From positions 310,001-374,000 of the forward strand of contig JAJOZX010000482.1 of NCBI GenBank assembly GCA_023014485.1: a DNA stretch of 64,000 bases, in the 5' to 3' direction. The position numbers and the translations under genes were made by a program. The DNA comes from Bathynomus jamesi (taxonomy: Eukaryota; Arthropoda; Malacostraca; Isopoda; Cirolanidae). How positions within the stretch are numbered: the stretch's first letter is position 1; each line of letters opens with the position of its first letter. Shown here piece after piece: positions 10,977 through 21,720 of the stretch. Under the pieces are notes generated by a model. That model ran no database searches. It worked only from the letters and a program-made list of their open reading frames with translations, and was not told the origin of the DNA.

Positions 10977-12298
10977 CAGGGTGTTCGAAAAGTCCCGTCA
11001 CCCCCTACAAAATGTATATATTGTTATACCAATTTTATTTTTGTGTGATTAATTGAATTTATATGTGATTCATTGACATTTTTTTTCTTTTCAAGGTATT
11101 AGAGTTGCGAACAATGGCAGACCAGTCCACTTACACTCTGGAGGAAAGGATAGTGATGAGCACATGGGCTCATGAAAGGTCACATACTGGCAAAACGATG
11201 CATGATATCCAGAATGATTCAACACAAGATTCAATAAGGCTGCACCACCAAACAAGACGGTATTACGCTGGGAGAAAAAGCTGTTTGAAACTGGCTCCAT
11301 CAAGGACAGACCACGGTCGGAAAGACCAACAACGCGAGCAGAACAATGTGAAGGTGTGATTGCACCGGTGGCTCGTTCACCGAAAAAATCACTTCGGAAA
11401 CGATCACATGAACTTGCAGTCTCTATGTCCACAATGAGAGATCACATGACAAAAGATCTCGGCATGAAACCATACCACCCGTCATTTGGTAATGAATTAA
11501 GCGATACAGACATACAGAAACGATATGAAGCCTGTGAACGGTTTTTGACCGTTTTTCTAACAATTCCTGCACGTGAAACAGTGATTTTTTCTGACGAGTG
11601 TGCAATTTACCGTAGCGCCAAAATGAGAAATGTTTACTTGTGGAGCAAGGAAAATCCACACTACTTTGAGGAAACCGCACGCGATAATATGGGCTGCAAT
11701 GTCTGCCAGGAACTTGTTTGGTCCGCATTTTTTTGAGGGTCCTGTCAACCAAACTGCCTACTTCAACATGTTATGCGACTGCTTGGTCGGGTGTGGTTTC
11801 AACAAGACGGGGCTCCGGCTCATTTTGCCATTAATGTGAAGGAATTCCTCAACGAAGTGTTCAGAGACAAATGGATCGGCCGTGGCTCGCAATATTTACC
11901 TGCCCCTCTTCAGTGGCCTCCCAGAAGTCCAGATTCATGTGACAATGCGTTATGAGGTTTCGTCAAGCAGAACGTATCCCGGGTGCGTTACCGCACAACA
12001 GAGGAACTGAAACACGCTGTTCGAGATGCATTTGGTGCAATCATTCCAGCATTGCTGCGGCGATCCTCACACCGCACATAGAGGCGCATAATCCTTCGTT
12101 ACAAAAATGATGGTGTGCACATACAGATATTCTTCATTAGTAACTGTAATTAGTAATTGTAATTAAAGTAATTGTTGCTAGTGACTTGTTTCTTAAATTA
12201 CACCTACCAAATATAAATACAATTAATCACACAAAAATAAAATTGGTATTACACTATGTAAATTTTGTATGGGGTGACGGGACTTTTCGAACACCCTG
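10977..12298 (+). mobile_element. mariner element (DD41D type)
   Basis: Inverted ends CAGGGTGTTCGAAAAGTCCC... at 10977 and the complement ending at 12298. Flanking TA are 10975-10976 (shared with the Tc1-like element) and 12299-12300. It carries a plus-strand transposase pseudogene. Confidence 0.92.
11114..12080 (+). pseudogene. mariner transposase pseudogene
   Basis: Reads in several frames: MADQSTYTLEERIVMSTW at the start, VIFSDECAIYRS (first D), VWFQQDGAPAHF (second D) and WPPRSPDSCDNAL (third catalytic region). The N-terminal helix-turn-helix and central region are split by frameshifts near 11250, 11690 and 11780, and a stop follows DNAL. The layout is that of the family intact at 13526-14578. 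Confidence 0.88.
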
Positions 12299-12476
12299 TA
12301 CTTATGATAAAAGTAGGTTTCAAGTTAAATGTGTTACATTTAAGAAAGGAAAATGTTAAGCAAATCATAATTGATAGTCAACCGCAGTGTTATTAAATAA
12401 GTACTTTCAAACTATTTACTTTACATTCAGTTCAGTTACAGTTACAGAGTTTACTGAAAATATTTATTATAATTAC

Positions 12477-12611
12477 CTTTTCAACCATGTAATATCTTTC
12501 CATGTTAAAGTTGAGTCGTAATAAGATGATACGTATTCACTGATTCCTGAAGCGTCTGGTGAAAATTTGTCTGCTATCACATTCTTATCTCCAGCATCAA
12601 AGGTGGCAATT
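12477..12611 (-). CDS. Hao1: HAO exon 5
   Basis: Encodes IATFDAGDKNVIADKF, then TWKDITWLK. This corresponds to the variable loop of the family and the W-x-D-I-x-W-L motif before the next barrel strand. The acceptor is CATCAG|A, completing AGA with exon 4; the donor is AAAAG|GTAATT. Exon 4 lies 26 kb away across the giant palindrome. Confidence 0.95.
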
Positions 12612-12640
12612 CTGATGAGAGAAATATATATATATATATA

Positions 12641-13405
12641 CAGTGTTGGGCACTAAAGCGTTAATCCGATAACAGTTAATTAACGAAGTTAACTTTTTTT
12701 AACGGACTATTAACGGAAGTTAATTTCCATTTATCGTTATCGGACCAGTTAACTTCCGATAACTCGATATTTAGTCCGTTAAAGTCCGTTAACACGTTAA
12801 CTGCGAGGAGTCATTCACGGAAGATCACTGCTCCGCGAATGAATTCAAACCGCCCTAACTTCAGTCTGCTTCTAGATCTCGCAAGGGGAGGTTGGGGAGG
12901 CCCAAGAGGTCAAGACTGGCAGTTGGGCCTAACTTTGAGAAGTTGGTCTTTCTGAAGGGCAACCAGCACATTGTGTCATAGTCATTAATAAATGTGCCTA
13001 AAATTTAATTTTACCTTTCAGTTCCCGCCATAATAATTCTCTGGTAAATTAAAATTTAGTTAATGGTTAGTGGTTACAAGGGTTTCAAAACATGTAATCA
13101 GTACATTTTTTATTAAAAAAAAAAAAAAAAAAAGTTATTAAGCAAAAAAGTTGCAAAACTTGATAAAAATACAGTTAAATACCTATTTATTGTTGGATTT
13201 TGCATAAATAAACATTTTCTATGGTTTTTAAAGCTTTTTCCTTGATTTTTTAAATGTTAGTAAAGAAATAGTTATCGTTAACGGATTATCGTTAACTTCC
13301 ATTAACTATGTAGTAAAATTATCGGATTATCGATATCGGAGTTAAAAATTGGGGTTAACGGATTATCGTTATCGAAGTTAACTTTTTGGTTAACGGTGCC
13401 CACCA

Positions 13406-13408
<3 letters not shown>
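12641..13408 (+). mobile_element. hAT relic, non-autonomous
   Basis: Imperfect inverted ends CAGTGTTGGGCAC... and ...GTGCCCACCACTG with subterminal GTTAACGGA repeats, flanked by TATATATA. The short plus-strand coding end at 12898-12981 reads RPKRSRLAVGPNFEKLVFLKGN, resembling the end of a hAT dimerisation domain. The rest of the transposase is missing. Confidence 0.8.

Positions 13409-13460
<52 letters not shown>
13409..13460. repeat. (TA)n microsatellite
   Basis: An uninterrupted TA run between the hAT relic and the mariner; both elements abut it directly. Confidence 0.95.
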
Positions 13461-13463
<3 letters not shown>

Positions 13464-14672
13464 GGTGTCCCATAAGTCCGGCATCATAGGAAAAATAATA
13501 AAAAAGGCAAAACAAAAGCTTTTATTTACAGGACGTGCTCAATATGTCCACCATTGTTTTCAATACACAAATTCAGACGTGATACCCAGTCAGCAAGCAC
13601 ACGGTGAATGATGTCATGATTAATGGTGTTATATGATCCAATAATGCGCTGCCGCAAATGTTCAACACTCCTAATTTTCTCTGCATATACCAACGCTTTC
13701 AAGTGGTCCCAGAGATAAGAATCTAGTGGCGTGAGATCCGGGCTTCTAGCTGGCCATTCCACAGGCCCTCGACGTCCTATCCAATGACCAGGGAATTGTT
13801 GGTACAGGTATTCCCTTACTTGGGTGCTGTAATGTGCAGGAGCGCCGTCTTGCTGGAACCATGTTGGGAAATTTCCTTCTTCGTTCAAGACACTGGGAAA
13901 TGCTTCTTCCTTGAGCATACGTAGGTAGGTGCCTCCAGTGACATGTTCATCGAAAAAGAGGGGGCCTATGATGCGATCCTTCCAAATGCCACACCATACC
14001 ATCACCCGAGATGCACCTTGTTCCTTTGAAGAGGTATACCAGTGAGGGTTGTTTTGAGACCAGTAGCGGGTGTTCTGTTGATTTACCTCACCATTTCCAT
14101 AAAAAACAGCCTCGTCACTGAACAGAATGGTGGACGGGAAATTGGCATCCCGAGCATATTGTTCCGTATCCCATTCACAAAATTCCGTCCGCCGGTCGGG
14201 ATCATCTTCGCTTAATTTCTGTAGGATCTGAAGTTTATATAGATGCCATTTGTGAGCCTGAAGAATGCGATGGATGCTACTTTTCGACACTCCTGTCTCG
14301 GCGGACAATCGCCGAAGAGACTTATTGGGACTTCTGTTAAAATGAGCCAGGATAGCAGTCGCTGTATCATCATCAGTGGACCTCCTTGAAGGTCCACTGC
14401 GTGGTTTATCTTCTATGGATCCAGTTTCCTTAAACTTTGCAACAAGTCTGCTAACACAACTCTGTGTTATTGGCTCGCGGTCTGGATGCAGTCTGTTAAA
14501 TTCAGCAGCGGCCTCTCTTTGACTCCGATTTCCTATGAGTAGAATTATCTGGATTCGTTCTTCCTTGCTCACAGACATTATGGCCTGTAGAAAGAGAAAA
14601 ATATGAATTATGGTTTGTAGAAATAGAAAAATATGAATTTCTCCTATAATGCCGGACTTATGGGACACCCTG
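13461..14672 (-). mobile_element. Intact-looking mariner (DD41D)
   Basis: Inverted ends of about 31 bp, CAGGGTGTCCCATAAGTCCG..., with (TA)n on both sides. It carries one uninterrupted transposase frame and is the best-preserved DNA transposon in the window. Confidence 0.95.
13526..14578 (-). CDS. mariner transposase, 350 aa
   Basis: DDE/D transposase that would bind the inverted ends and cut and paste the element at TA. The start at 14578 (MSVSKEERIQ) is chosen because upstream codons run into the inverted end and (TA)n. N-terminal paired helix-turn-helix domains span about residues 1-110 (SQREAAAEF, GVSKSSIHRIL). Catalytic blocks are ILFSDEAVFYG (about residue 177), FQQDGAPAHYS and RSPDLTPLDSYLW. 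Exactly 41 residues separate the second and third D, the spacing of rosa-like mariners. WIGRRGP precedes the last block. No stop or frameshift is seen. Confidence 0.95.
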   Translation of the reverse strand: MSVSKEERIQIILLIGNRSQREAAAEFNRLHPDREPITQSCVSRLVAKFKETGSIEDKPRSGPSRRSTDDDTATAILAHFNRSPNKSLRRLSAETGVSKSSIHRILQAHKWHLYKLQILQKLSEDDPDRRTEFCEWDTEQYARDANFPSTILFSDEAVFYGNGEVNQQNTRYWSQNNPHWYTSSKEQGASRVMVWCGIWKDRIIGPLFFDEHVTGGTYLRMLKEEAFPSVLNEEGNFPTWFQQDGAPAHYSTQVREYLYQQFPGHWIGRRGPVEWPARSPDLTPLDSYLWDHLKALVYAEKIRSVEHLRQRIIGSYNTINHDIIHRVLADWVSRLNLCIENNGGHIEHVL

Positions 14673-14703
<31 letters not shown>

Positions 14704-15149
14704 ATATATATATATATGGGATGAATTTCATACTTAAACAAGTGAAATAAATAAATGATGCAAACCCACAAGGAAAAAGAAAAAAGTTATTCCAAGGTCT
14801 TTCGTGTATTCAGCAATACACCCTGGCGAGGTGAGTAGCATGGGCGCAAAATGGACGATTGCAAGAATGTTGCAAGAGTGCCACCCCACCCCCTTTTGTT
14901 GCAAACCCCCACACCCTTTGGTGCAAGGCACTCCCACCCCCCTTGGTGAAAGGCACCCCACCCCCTTTTATTGCAAGGGGGAGACCTCTTTGGGGGAGAA
15001 GGTGGGACGACCTCATCCCCCGAAAGGGCATACCTAACCTAAGAGAGAGAGAGAGAGAGGAGGAGGGGACCCGGAGGAGAGGGTCTTCGTTTGACGAGAG
15101 CCAAGCGCATATGATTCCTTCAACCAAGCCGCAGCTCTCTTATAGGACC

Positions 15150-15445
15150 CCTAATCAGCCAGTTGGCGTAGAAGGCTGAGTTGCCAGATTCCCTATTTAG
15201 TTATTTAAACCATATATTAATCAGCCAGATGGTTTAGAAGGCTGAGATGCCACATATAGCAATAATTATTTAATTAAGCCATATATTCCTCCGTCATCTG
15301 GCTTAGAAGGCTGAGTGCCAGATAGCAATAATAATTTAATTAAAGCATATATTAATCAGCCAGTGGGCTTAGAAGGCTGAGTTGCCAGATTGCGCTATGT
15401 ATTTAATTAAAGCATATATTAATCAGTCAGTTGGCTTAGAAGATC
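15150..15445. repeat. Tandem array A, about 67 bp x 5 (left arm)
   Basis: The marker TAGAAGGCTGAG recurs at about 15169, 15235, 15304 and 15370, and degenerated at 15437, so units are 66-69 bp. Each contains AATCAGCCAG and CATATATTAA. The mirrored array is at about 26650-26960. Confidence 0.9.
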
Positions 15446-15599
15446 GATTTGACAAACAGCAATTAATTAATTATTCTGAAATCTGCTTTAGAAACCAAAC
15501 AAATGATATAATTGTGTACAAACAAAAAGGAATAAATAAAACACCGATACATCGTTGTGTTTATTTAGATGAATTAATGGAAATAAATATACAATGAGT

Positions 15600-15890
15600 G
15601 TGTATATATGGTCAAATAATAGCATCATGAATGGGAAATATATAATCATACAAAACGGTGCATCATCAAAATATTAGTACAGGAAAAATATACAGTTATA
15701 TTAAATATATTGAAAATATACAAAACATAGTATTATCAATATATTAGTACAGGAAATATATACAGTTATATTAAATATATTGAAAATATACGAAACGTAT
15801 AATCATATTAGTACAGAAAAAATATATACAGCTATATTAAATATATTAAAAATATACGAAACGTATAATCATAGTACAGGAAAAATATAT
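15600..15890. repeat. Tandem array B, about 62-70 bp x 4 (left arm)
   Basis: The core TTAGTACAGGAAAAATATA with a following TTAAATATATTGAAAATATAC recurs about every 62-70 bp. The mirrored array is at 26215-26450. Confidence 0.9.
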
Positions 15891-15897
15891 ATTGTCT

Positions 15898-16209
15898 TTA
15901 CGTTCTACGGCGTAAAACGCTAAACTCGCACGTGATACAGTCTACATCCACATCGCCAATACTTTGTACGACGTGGTAAAACCGTTCAAGCATCACTTCA
16001 CCGATTAACTGATACGGCGGTCTATACTCGATATAAATGGCTTTCATATCGTTTAATACTATTTTTGTCCCCACTTTACACTCGGCGGGAAAGTTATCTT
16101 TAAACGAACACAATCAAAAGCGCGCACAAAACTGTCATATAACCGCAACATCAAATCCAAGTTTATAAACAAGCCTTTCTAATCGGGGTTTTTTTCTTAC
16201 CATCCCGAG
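15898..16209 (-). pseudogene. Unknown small ORF relic in palindrome arm (left copy)
   Basis: The minus strand reads MIEKLGMVRKKPRLERLV, then after frame breaks CKVGTKIVLNDMKAIYIEYRPPYQL and DVDCITCEFSVLRRRT to a stop at 15898. The right arm copy encodes nearly the same residues, so about 100 codons were once a real reading frame. No family was recognised. Both copies are broken, at different bases in places. It lies between arrays B and C, the only non-repetitive coding-like part of the arms. Confidence 0.55.
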
Positions 16210-16309
16210 CTTTTCAATCATAGCTGCATTGGAAATAATCCTCCAAGTCGTAACGACATCTATCCATTATACAGAGGTACAGCTCTTCAGAGGGAACAGT
16301 GTAGGCGAG

Positions 16310-17365
16310 CTCAGCTCATCGTACGGAAAAAAGAAAAATAATTAGGGGCGTAATACAAATCGTACGGAAAAAAGTTCATCTAAAAAATCGTGTAAGCACT
16401 TCCCCGTTTTAAATTAGGTCTAAGGCGGGTCTAACATACACAACAATTCGAAAAGTTCTTGACAGAGAACAATTCGTACGAAAAAAGAAAATAATTACAT
16501 TAATAAATGAACAATTTGTACGGGAAAAGTAAAAATAAATCCGCGATACCGTAGGTCTAAGGTGGGGTAAAGCAATTCGTACGAAAAAGAAAAAGAAATA
16601 AATGATCAATTCGTACGGAACATAAATCCCTAATGACTGCCCGTAGGTCTAAGGTGGGCCTAAAACACTTCAATTCAAAAAAGAAGAAAAAATAAATCCA
16701 GGATGCACTAATGACTCACCGTAGGTCTAAGGCAGCTGTAAAACAACTCGTACGAAAAAAGAAAAAGTAAATGAACAATTCGTACGGAAAATAAATCCCT
16801 AATGATTCCCGTATGTCTAAGGTGGGGTATAAAACAACTCGTACGAAAAAATAAAAAATAAATGAACAATTCGTCCGGAAAATAAATCCCTAATGATCAC
16901 CGTAGGGTTAAGGTGGGGGTAAAACAATCCGTACGGGGAAAAGAAAAAGAAATAAATGAACAATTCGTACGGAAAAAATAAATCCCTAACGATCCCCGTA
17001 GGGCTAAGGCGGGTGTAAAACAAATCGTACGAAAAAAGAAAAAATAATAAATCCCTAATGATCACCGTAGGTCTAAGGCGGGTGTAAATCAATTCGTACG
17101 AAAAAAGAAGAAAAAAATATGGGGTTAAAATGGGGTTAAAAGAAAAGATAATTAGGGCGTAAAACAAATCATACGGAAAAAAGTTAATCTAAAATTCGTG
17201 TAATCACTTCCCCGTTTTAAAGTAGGTCTAAGGCGGGTCTAACACAACAATATGAAAAGTTCTTGCCAGCGAACATCTCGCACGAAAAAAGAAAAATAAA
17301 TAAACGAACAATTCGTACGGAAAAAAGAAAAAAGAAATATTAAATTAAAACACAATTCGTACGCT
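16310..17365. repeat. Tandem array C, about 60-80 bp units (left arm)
   Basis: Units contain CGTAGGTCTAAGGTGGG, AACAATTCGTACG, a purine run and AAATCCCTAATGATC. About a dozen imperfect copies are present. ORFs across this array are artefacts of the repeat. The mirrored array at 23640-24930 is longer. Confidence 0.9.
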
Positions 17366-18289
17366 TGTTCTTTATTATCAAAAATGAATTAATTTGAAAA
17401 CATGAGTAATAAAGTTATTTTTAGACACCCACTAAAGATAGGTTTTACAACTTAAAAACGAGTAAGAGGATGAGAAGAGGTAATGTAGATACGGAAAAAA
17501 TAAATTGATAATGTTACTGAATGAAAGAAACATCACAAGGAAGAAACCGATTAAGCTCGAAAGAGACGACATAAAAACATGCCTTTTTCTAAATAAATAA
17601 ATAATATTAATAATATTAATAATAAAGCTTAAAAAAATAATAATAAATGAATAATTAAAACTTTGAACAAAACGGATGGAAAAATAAATTAAAGCAGATC
17701 AATATCCACGTTATGACCGCAAAATGACTGAACAAAGTGGTCGGGAAAAATTGCCATGACCTTTATAGTAACACACGGTTATCTCTCCCTCCTCCATCCA
17801 TCCAAACCTCTCAACCACCATCTGAGCTTGTATATATATATATGCTTATTTATCAGCAATTCGTACAAGATTTGTCGATAAATAAGTCTTTTATATACTA
17901 CAGAAAGTGTTTTCTGATACCTCTATTGTCATATATATATATACACACAGCTTTTCTAATCTGTATGTGACCACATAAATAAATAAACAATATATACATT
18001 TATTAGCATTCCGCACAAGGTTCTTTGAATAAAACACTAAACATATCACTCACCTTATCTGAGCAAATACATATATTATTCTACGTTCTGAAAATTGGAT
18101 TGTGTAGCCATCAATAAAGAATTGTAAATAGTTTCGATATATATATATATATATATATATACAAGACCTACTAAGTTATATATTTTGGGTAAATACAAAA
18201 ATTAACTGGTTGAAGTGAATGGGTATTTTCCGAAACGTCAGATTAAGTTTTGATATTTTCCAGTTCCGAGTGAAACGATACCGTTTTAT
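17366..18289. other. Unique arm segment
   Basis: AT-rich, mirrored for the most part in 20500-20616, 21560-21690 and 23150-23640, with (TA)n tracts at about 17828, 17932 and 18140. No gene recognised. Confidence 0.5.
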
Positions 18290-18640
18290 GCTCTGCTAGT
18301 GGAGTTTCCCCATACAAGGGGTCAGTATGTTATATAAGGAAGAATAAGAGTATGATAAAGAGTCAATATAACTTGCTTAGGGACTACATTTCTGAGTTTA
18401 AACACTATAGCAACGTTCCTTGAAATCTTTTTCCCCGATATAATTTACTTGATCACTCCATTGCAAATTCTTTTTCGCCATTACACCAAGAAATTTTGTT
18501 ACAGTACACTCCTTTATGACGATTTCATTAACATTAAGTTTATCAAGATATACATTTCTTTTATTAGTAAATCATGAAATTTTGTTTAACTGATATTTAG
18601 GAAGAGTTTATTGGTAGTCAACTGCTTTCCTTATTTTTCA
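18290..18640 (-). mobile_element. LINE RT C-terminal fragment (left arm)
   Basis: The minus strand encodes KISRNVAIVFKLRNVVPKQV, then LYHTLILPYITY and WGNSTS, the region after the RT catalytic core. It is the same family as 63700-64000. The mirrored copy at 20340-20480 shows that the insertion predates the arm duplication. Confidence 0.75.
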
Positions 18641-19615
18641 CTACACTTACATACATTTTACATACTAAGCAGTCTTTTCAAAATTTATAAAATAAAATTG
18701 GTATCGTGAGTCTTGGAGGCCTTATTTGATTTCGGGTCTTTCCTTCGTATGTCGGGGGAGACATTTATGTCTTCTTCCTGTATAAAAACCTACTCCTATT
18801 AATTATGAATTTACACTTCCCCAGTATACTTTTATTGAATTTATATTTAATCCTTAAAATAGTCCTTCCATCTTTCTAGATCCCGAGGACAAATATTTGG
18901 TCTTCTAGCCTAAAATTTTATTTGTACCGTACATCGATTAACTTATGATCACCAAAAAAATTATTTACATTACATTTTTGTTTATTATTATGGCATTTTT
19001 ATTTGTCAGAATGAATTCTAAAACGTTCACTTTTCGAGGCCCTACACATATTTCCTGGTTAAGAGTATAACTTCATAATATCTAATAGCATTCTTGTCCG
19101 AGTTTTATTGGATTTTCTGCGAATTCATTTACAGCTAACTGAAATTAATTTTTTTGTGGTATTTGGTGGCCTGTTTCACGTTCAAAATGATTAAGTTTAG
19201 TTCTTTTCAGTACCGGATCGTGATTTGTCAGCGCCCAGGCAATTTGAATTTCAGAGCCCTTAAGACTTTTCTAACATTTTACTAATTTTTCCTAATGATA
19301 AAAAAACTACAAATATAAGAATGTAGGCCTCTCGCCACAACAATAAGAAATAAAATAGACACTCCTCACAATTTGAATGCATGTCAGACGAATTTCATAT
19401 TTTGGATTTCTTTTTATTCATTTATTAAGTTTTTCCCCGTTTTATATCACCTACTTTATGTAGTAAGTAATATATGAAAATGAAAAGATTTATTACCATT
19501 CTATAGTCCATATGACAAATATTATTAATACAATGGCAGATCATATAATAAGGATAGAAATATATACAGATGATTAGAAATAATACAGTAATGTTGAAGT
19601 TAGACGGAGCTACAG

Positions 19616-19668
<53 letters not shown>

Positions 19669-20334
19669 AACTTAGTTCTTTTCAGCGACTGAGTTGTGTT
19701 TCTACAACCTGTGGCTAATGGCTGGGTTCCCTCCCAAATATTAAATTACATAAAACTGAGAATGAGTGAAGCTTTGGATGATATCAGTCGAACTTTATTT
19801 TTACTCTCTCCTTCTTTTTTATTTGGGGAGGGGCATTTTGCGATATTCACCCTTGCCCCTCCTTCGTGTATTAAAAAATAATATCATTTTAATGTTAATG
19901 ATTTTAATACGATTTCACTGGTAAATTATCTGTAAATCTGAATACACTACAGAAATTAGAACAAAAAGTGCGCAACTAAATAAGCAGAAACATTTCCCTC
20001 CATAATCTTACCCTCAAGCGATTAAAAGGAAAAGTAATTTACACGTCGTCTACCATCACCTGCTCACGACAGAATAAACAATTCCGGGGAAAGCTAACCA
20101 AAGGCTAACCAAAGGACAGCAGAGGCGCCCCTATATTTACATTGGAAAAAAGTTCATCTAAAAAATCCAGGGCGCCCTAATGATCAAAGAAAAAATAAAT
20201 AAAGTTTCCTATGAGACCGGACTTATGGGAATAAAACGCCCCAATAAAACTCTACACTCATTTAAAATAACTTATCAATACACACTTTATATATAGATAA
20301 TTCAATCTCATATACAGGACCTACATTGTCTATA
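18641..20334. other. Palindrome spacer
   Basis: About 1.7-1.9 kb of AT-rich DNA between the arms. It holds a long (TA)n tract at about 19620-19668, a stray piece of array C near 20140-20200 and a mariner-end-like string near 20205-20235. No gene recognised. Confidence 0.5.
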
Positions 20335-20339
20335 AGATA

Positions 20340-20480
20340 CATAAAAAATGAGAATGTAGTCCCTAAGCAAGTTATATTGACTCTTTATCATACTCTTATT
20401 CTTCCTTATATAACATACTGACCCCTTGTATGGGGAAACTCCACTAGCAGCGCATAAAACGGTATCGTTGTCACTCGGAA
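20340..20480 (+). mobile_element. LINE RT fragment (right arm copy)
   Basis: The plus strand repeats the sequence at 18290-18430 in inverted orientation, including the stretch encoding LTLYHTLILPYITY. Confidence 0.7.
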
Positions 20481-20616
20481 CTGGAAAATATCAAAACTTA
20501 ATCTGACGTTTCGGAAAATGCCCATTCACTTTAACGAGTTAATTTTTGCATATATTGTTTATTTATTTATGTGGTCACGTACAGATTAGAAAAACTGTGT
20601 GTGTGTGTGTGTATAT

Positions 20617-21553
20617 CAGAGCTGGGCACTTCCGCAAACACTTCCGCAAACCGCAAATTCCGCAATTGCGGAAGTATGTTTTTCGTTTGCGGATTTGCGT
20701 TTGCGACAAAGTCATCGCAAATTAGTGAATTTGCGTTGCGGAACTAAGACCGCAAACGCAAATCTTTCCGCAAATTTCCCACGTGGCCATCCCCAGCTCT
20801 GCGGCCGTGGAGAGACTGTTCTCCCATGGGTCAGATATAATGAAGCCCAAAAGGGCCAGCCTGACCTCTGACAACTTCCAACGTCTCGTGTTCATGAAGG
20901 GGAACATGGACTTATTAAAAGTTAAAACTGGATTTGGCTCAGTTACTGGAGGAGGACGACTGAACTTGTTGACAAAGCCAGAGGCGTACACTTGTAGAGG
21001 CTAGAGGGGTTGAGTTGTACAGTGAGTTCAAGTTGTGTACAGTCACAGTGTTAACTTAATTTAACTTGTGTAATGTAATGTGTGTACAGTTACTACAGTT
21101 ACAGTACAGTCTTCTCTAACGTGTCTAAGTCTCAAAATTTATGAAATTCAAATGATTAAATTTATTATTTAATTTATTTACTATTTACTTGCAGGAGGTG
21201 TTTTTGTTCAATATAATATATCAATATATGTAGTATTTTTATTTCTTCTACAATAGTGATTTATTGTAATAAATTATTTAGCCTTGTTTTTAATAAAAAC
21301 AAGGCTAAAACATTAAACATTAAAAAGATATAAAAACTTTTTATACCTCCTTAATGTTTTGGATACTTTTTATAGTTAAAATTGCGATTGCGGAATTTGC
21401 GGTTTGCGGAAGTGTTTGCGGAAGTGCCCAGCACTGTAAAAATTGGAAATATGGTTTGCGTTTGCGGATTTGCGTTTGCGGCACCAAAAATGGCAAGCAG
21501 TTTGCGGATTTGCGGTTGCGGAAGTGATTTTGAGTTTGCGGTGCCCAGCTCTG
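20617..21553 (+). mobile_element. hAT element with duplicated right end
   Basis: The left end CAGAGCTGGGCACTTCCGC with repeats of TTGCGG/CCGCAA has two right ends: TGCCCAGCACTG ending at 21436 and TGCCCAGCTCTG ending at 21553. Flanking 8-mers GTGTATAT and GTATATAT fit a hAT duplication in (TA)n. It is inserted in the right palindrome arm only. Confidence 0.85.
20783..20925 (+). pseudogene. hAT transposase C-terminal remnant
   Basis: Reads AIPSSAAVERLFSHGSDIM and KRASLTSDNFQRLVFMKGN, the hAT dimerisation domain (the A-VERLFS core is diagnostic). The catalytic part of the transposase is absent, so this is an internally deleted copy. Confidence 0.88.
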
Positions 21554-21685
21554 GTATATATATATATATATATATATGACAATAGAGGTATCAGAAAACA
21601 TTTTCTGTAGTGTATAAAAGACTTATTTATCGACAAATCTTGTACGAATTGCTGATAAATAAGCAAATATATATATATATATATA

Positions 21686-21720
<35 letters not shown>

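Larger units (their letters stand above)
14755..18410. repeat. Left arm of the giant palindrome
   Basis: Order from outside: purine tract and ribozyme-like stem, C-rich block (14880-15010), array A, array B, small ORF relic, array C, unique segment 17370-17940, then a LINE fragment. The order mirrors the right arm. The arm holds the empty site of the 25252-26086 hAT at 16011-16018. Confidence 0.85.

Noticed and set aside
13302..13487. Reading frames made of Tyr-Ile repeats
   Set aside because: They are (TA)n translated; the same occurs at 17.8, 21.5, 39.2 and 44.6 kb.
14804..15179. Overlapping Pro/His-rich frames on both strands
   Set aside because: They arise from the C-rich block of the palindrome arm and end in a GA run; no conserved frame between the two arms.
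15150..15445. Possible CRISPR array
   Set aside because: Whole units repeat with no unique spacers, in a eukaryotic intron.
16409..17167. Phe/Tyr-rich frames that look like membrane proteins
   Set aside because: They are translations of tandem array C; the periodicity follows the DNA repeat.
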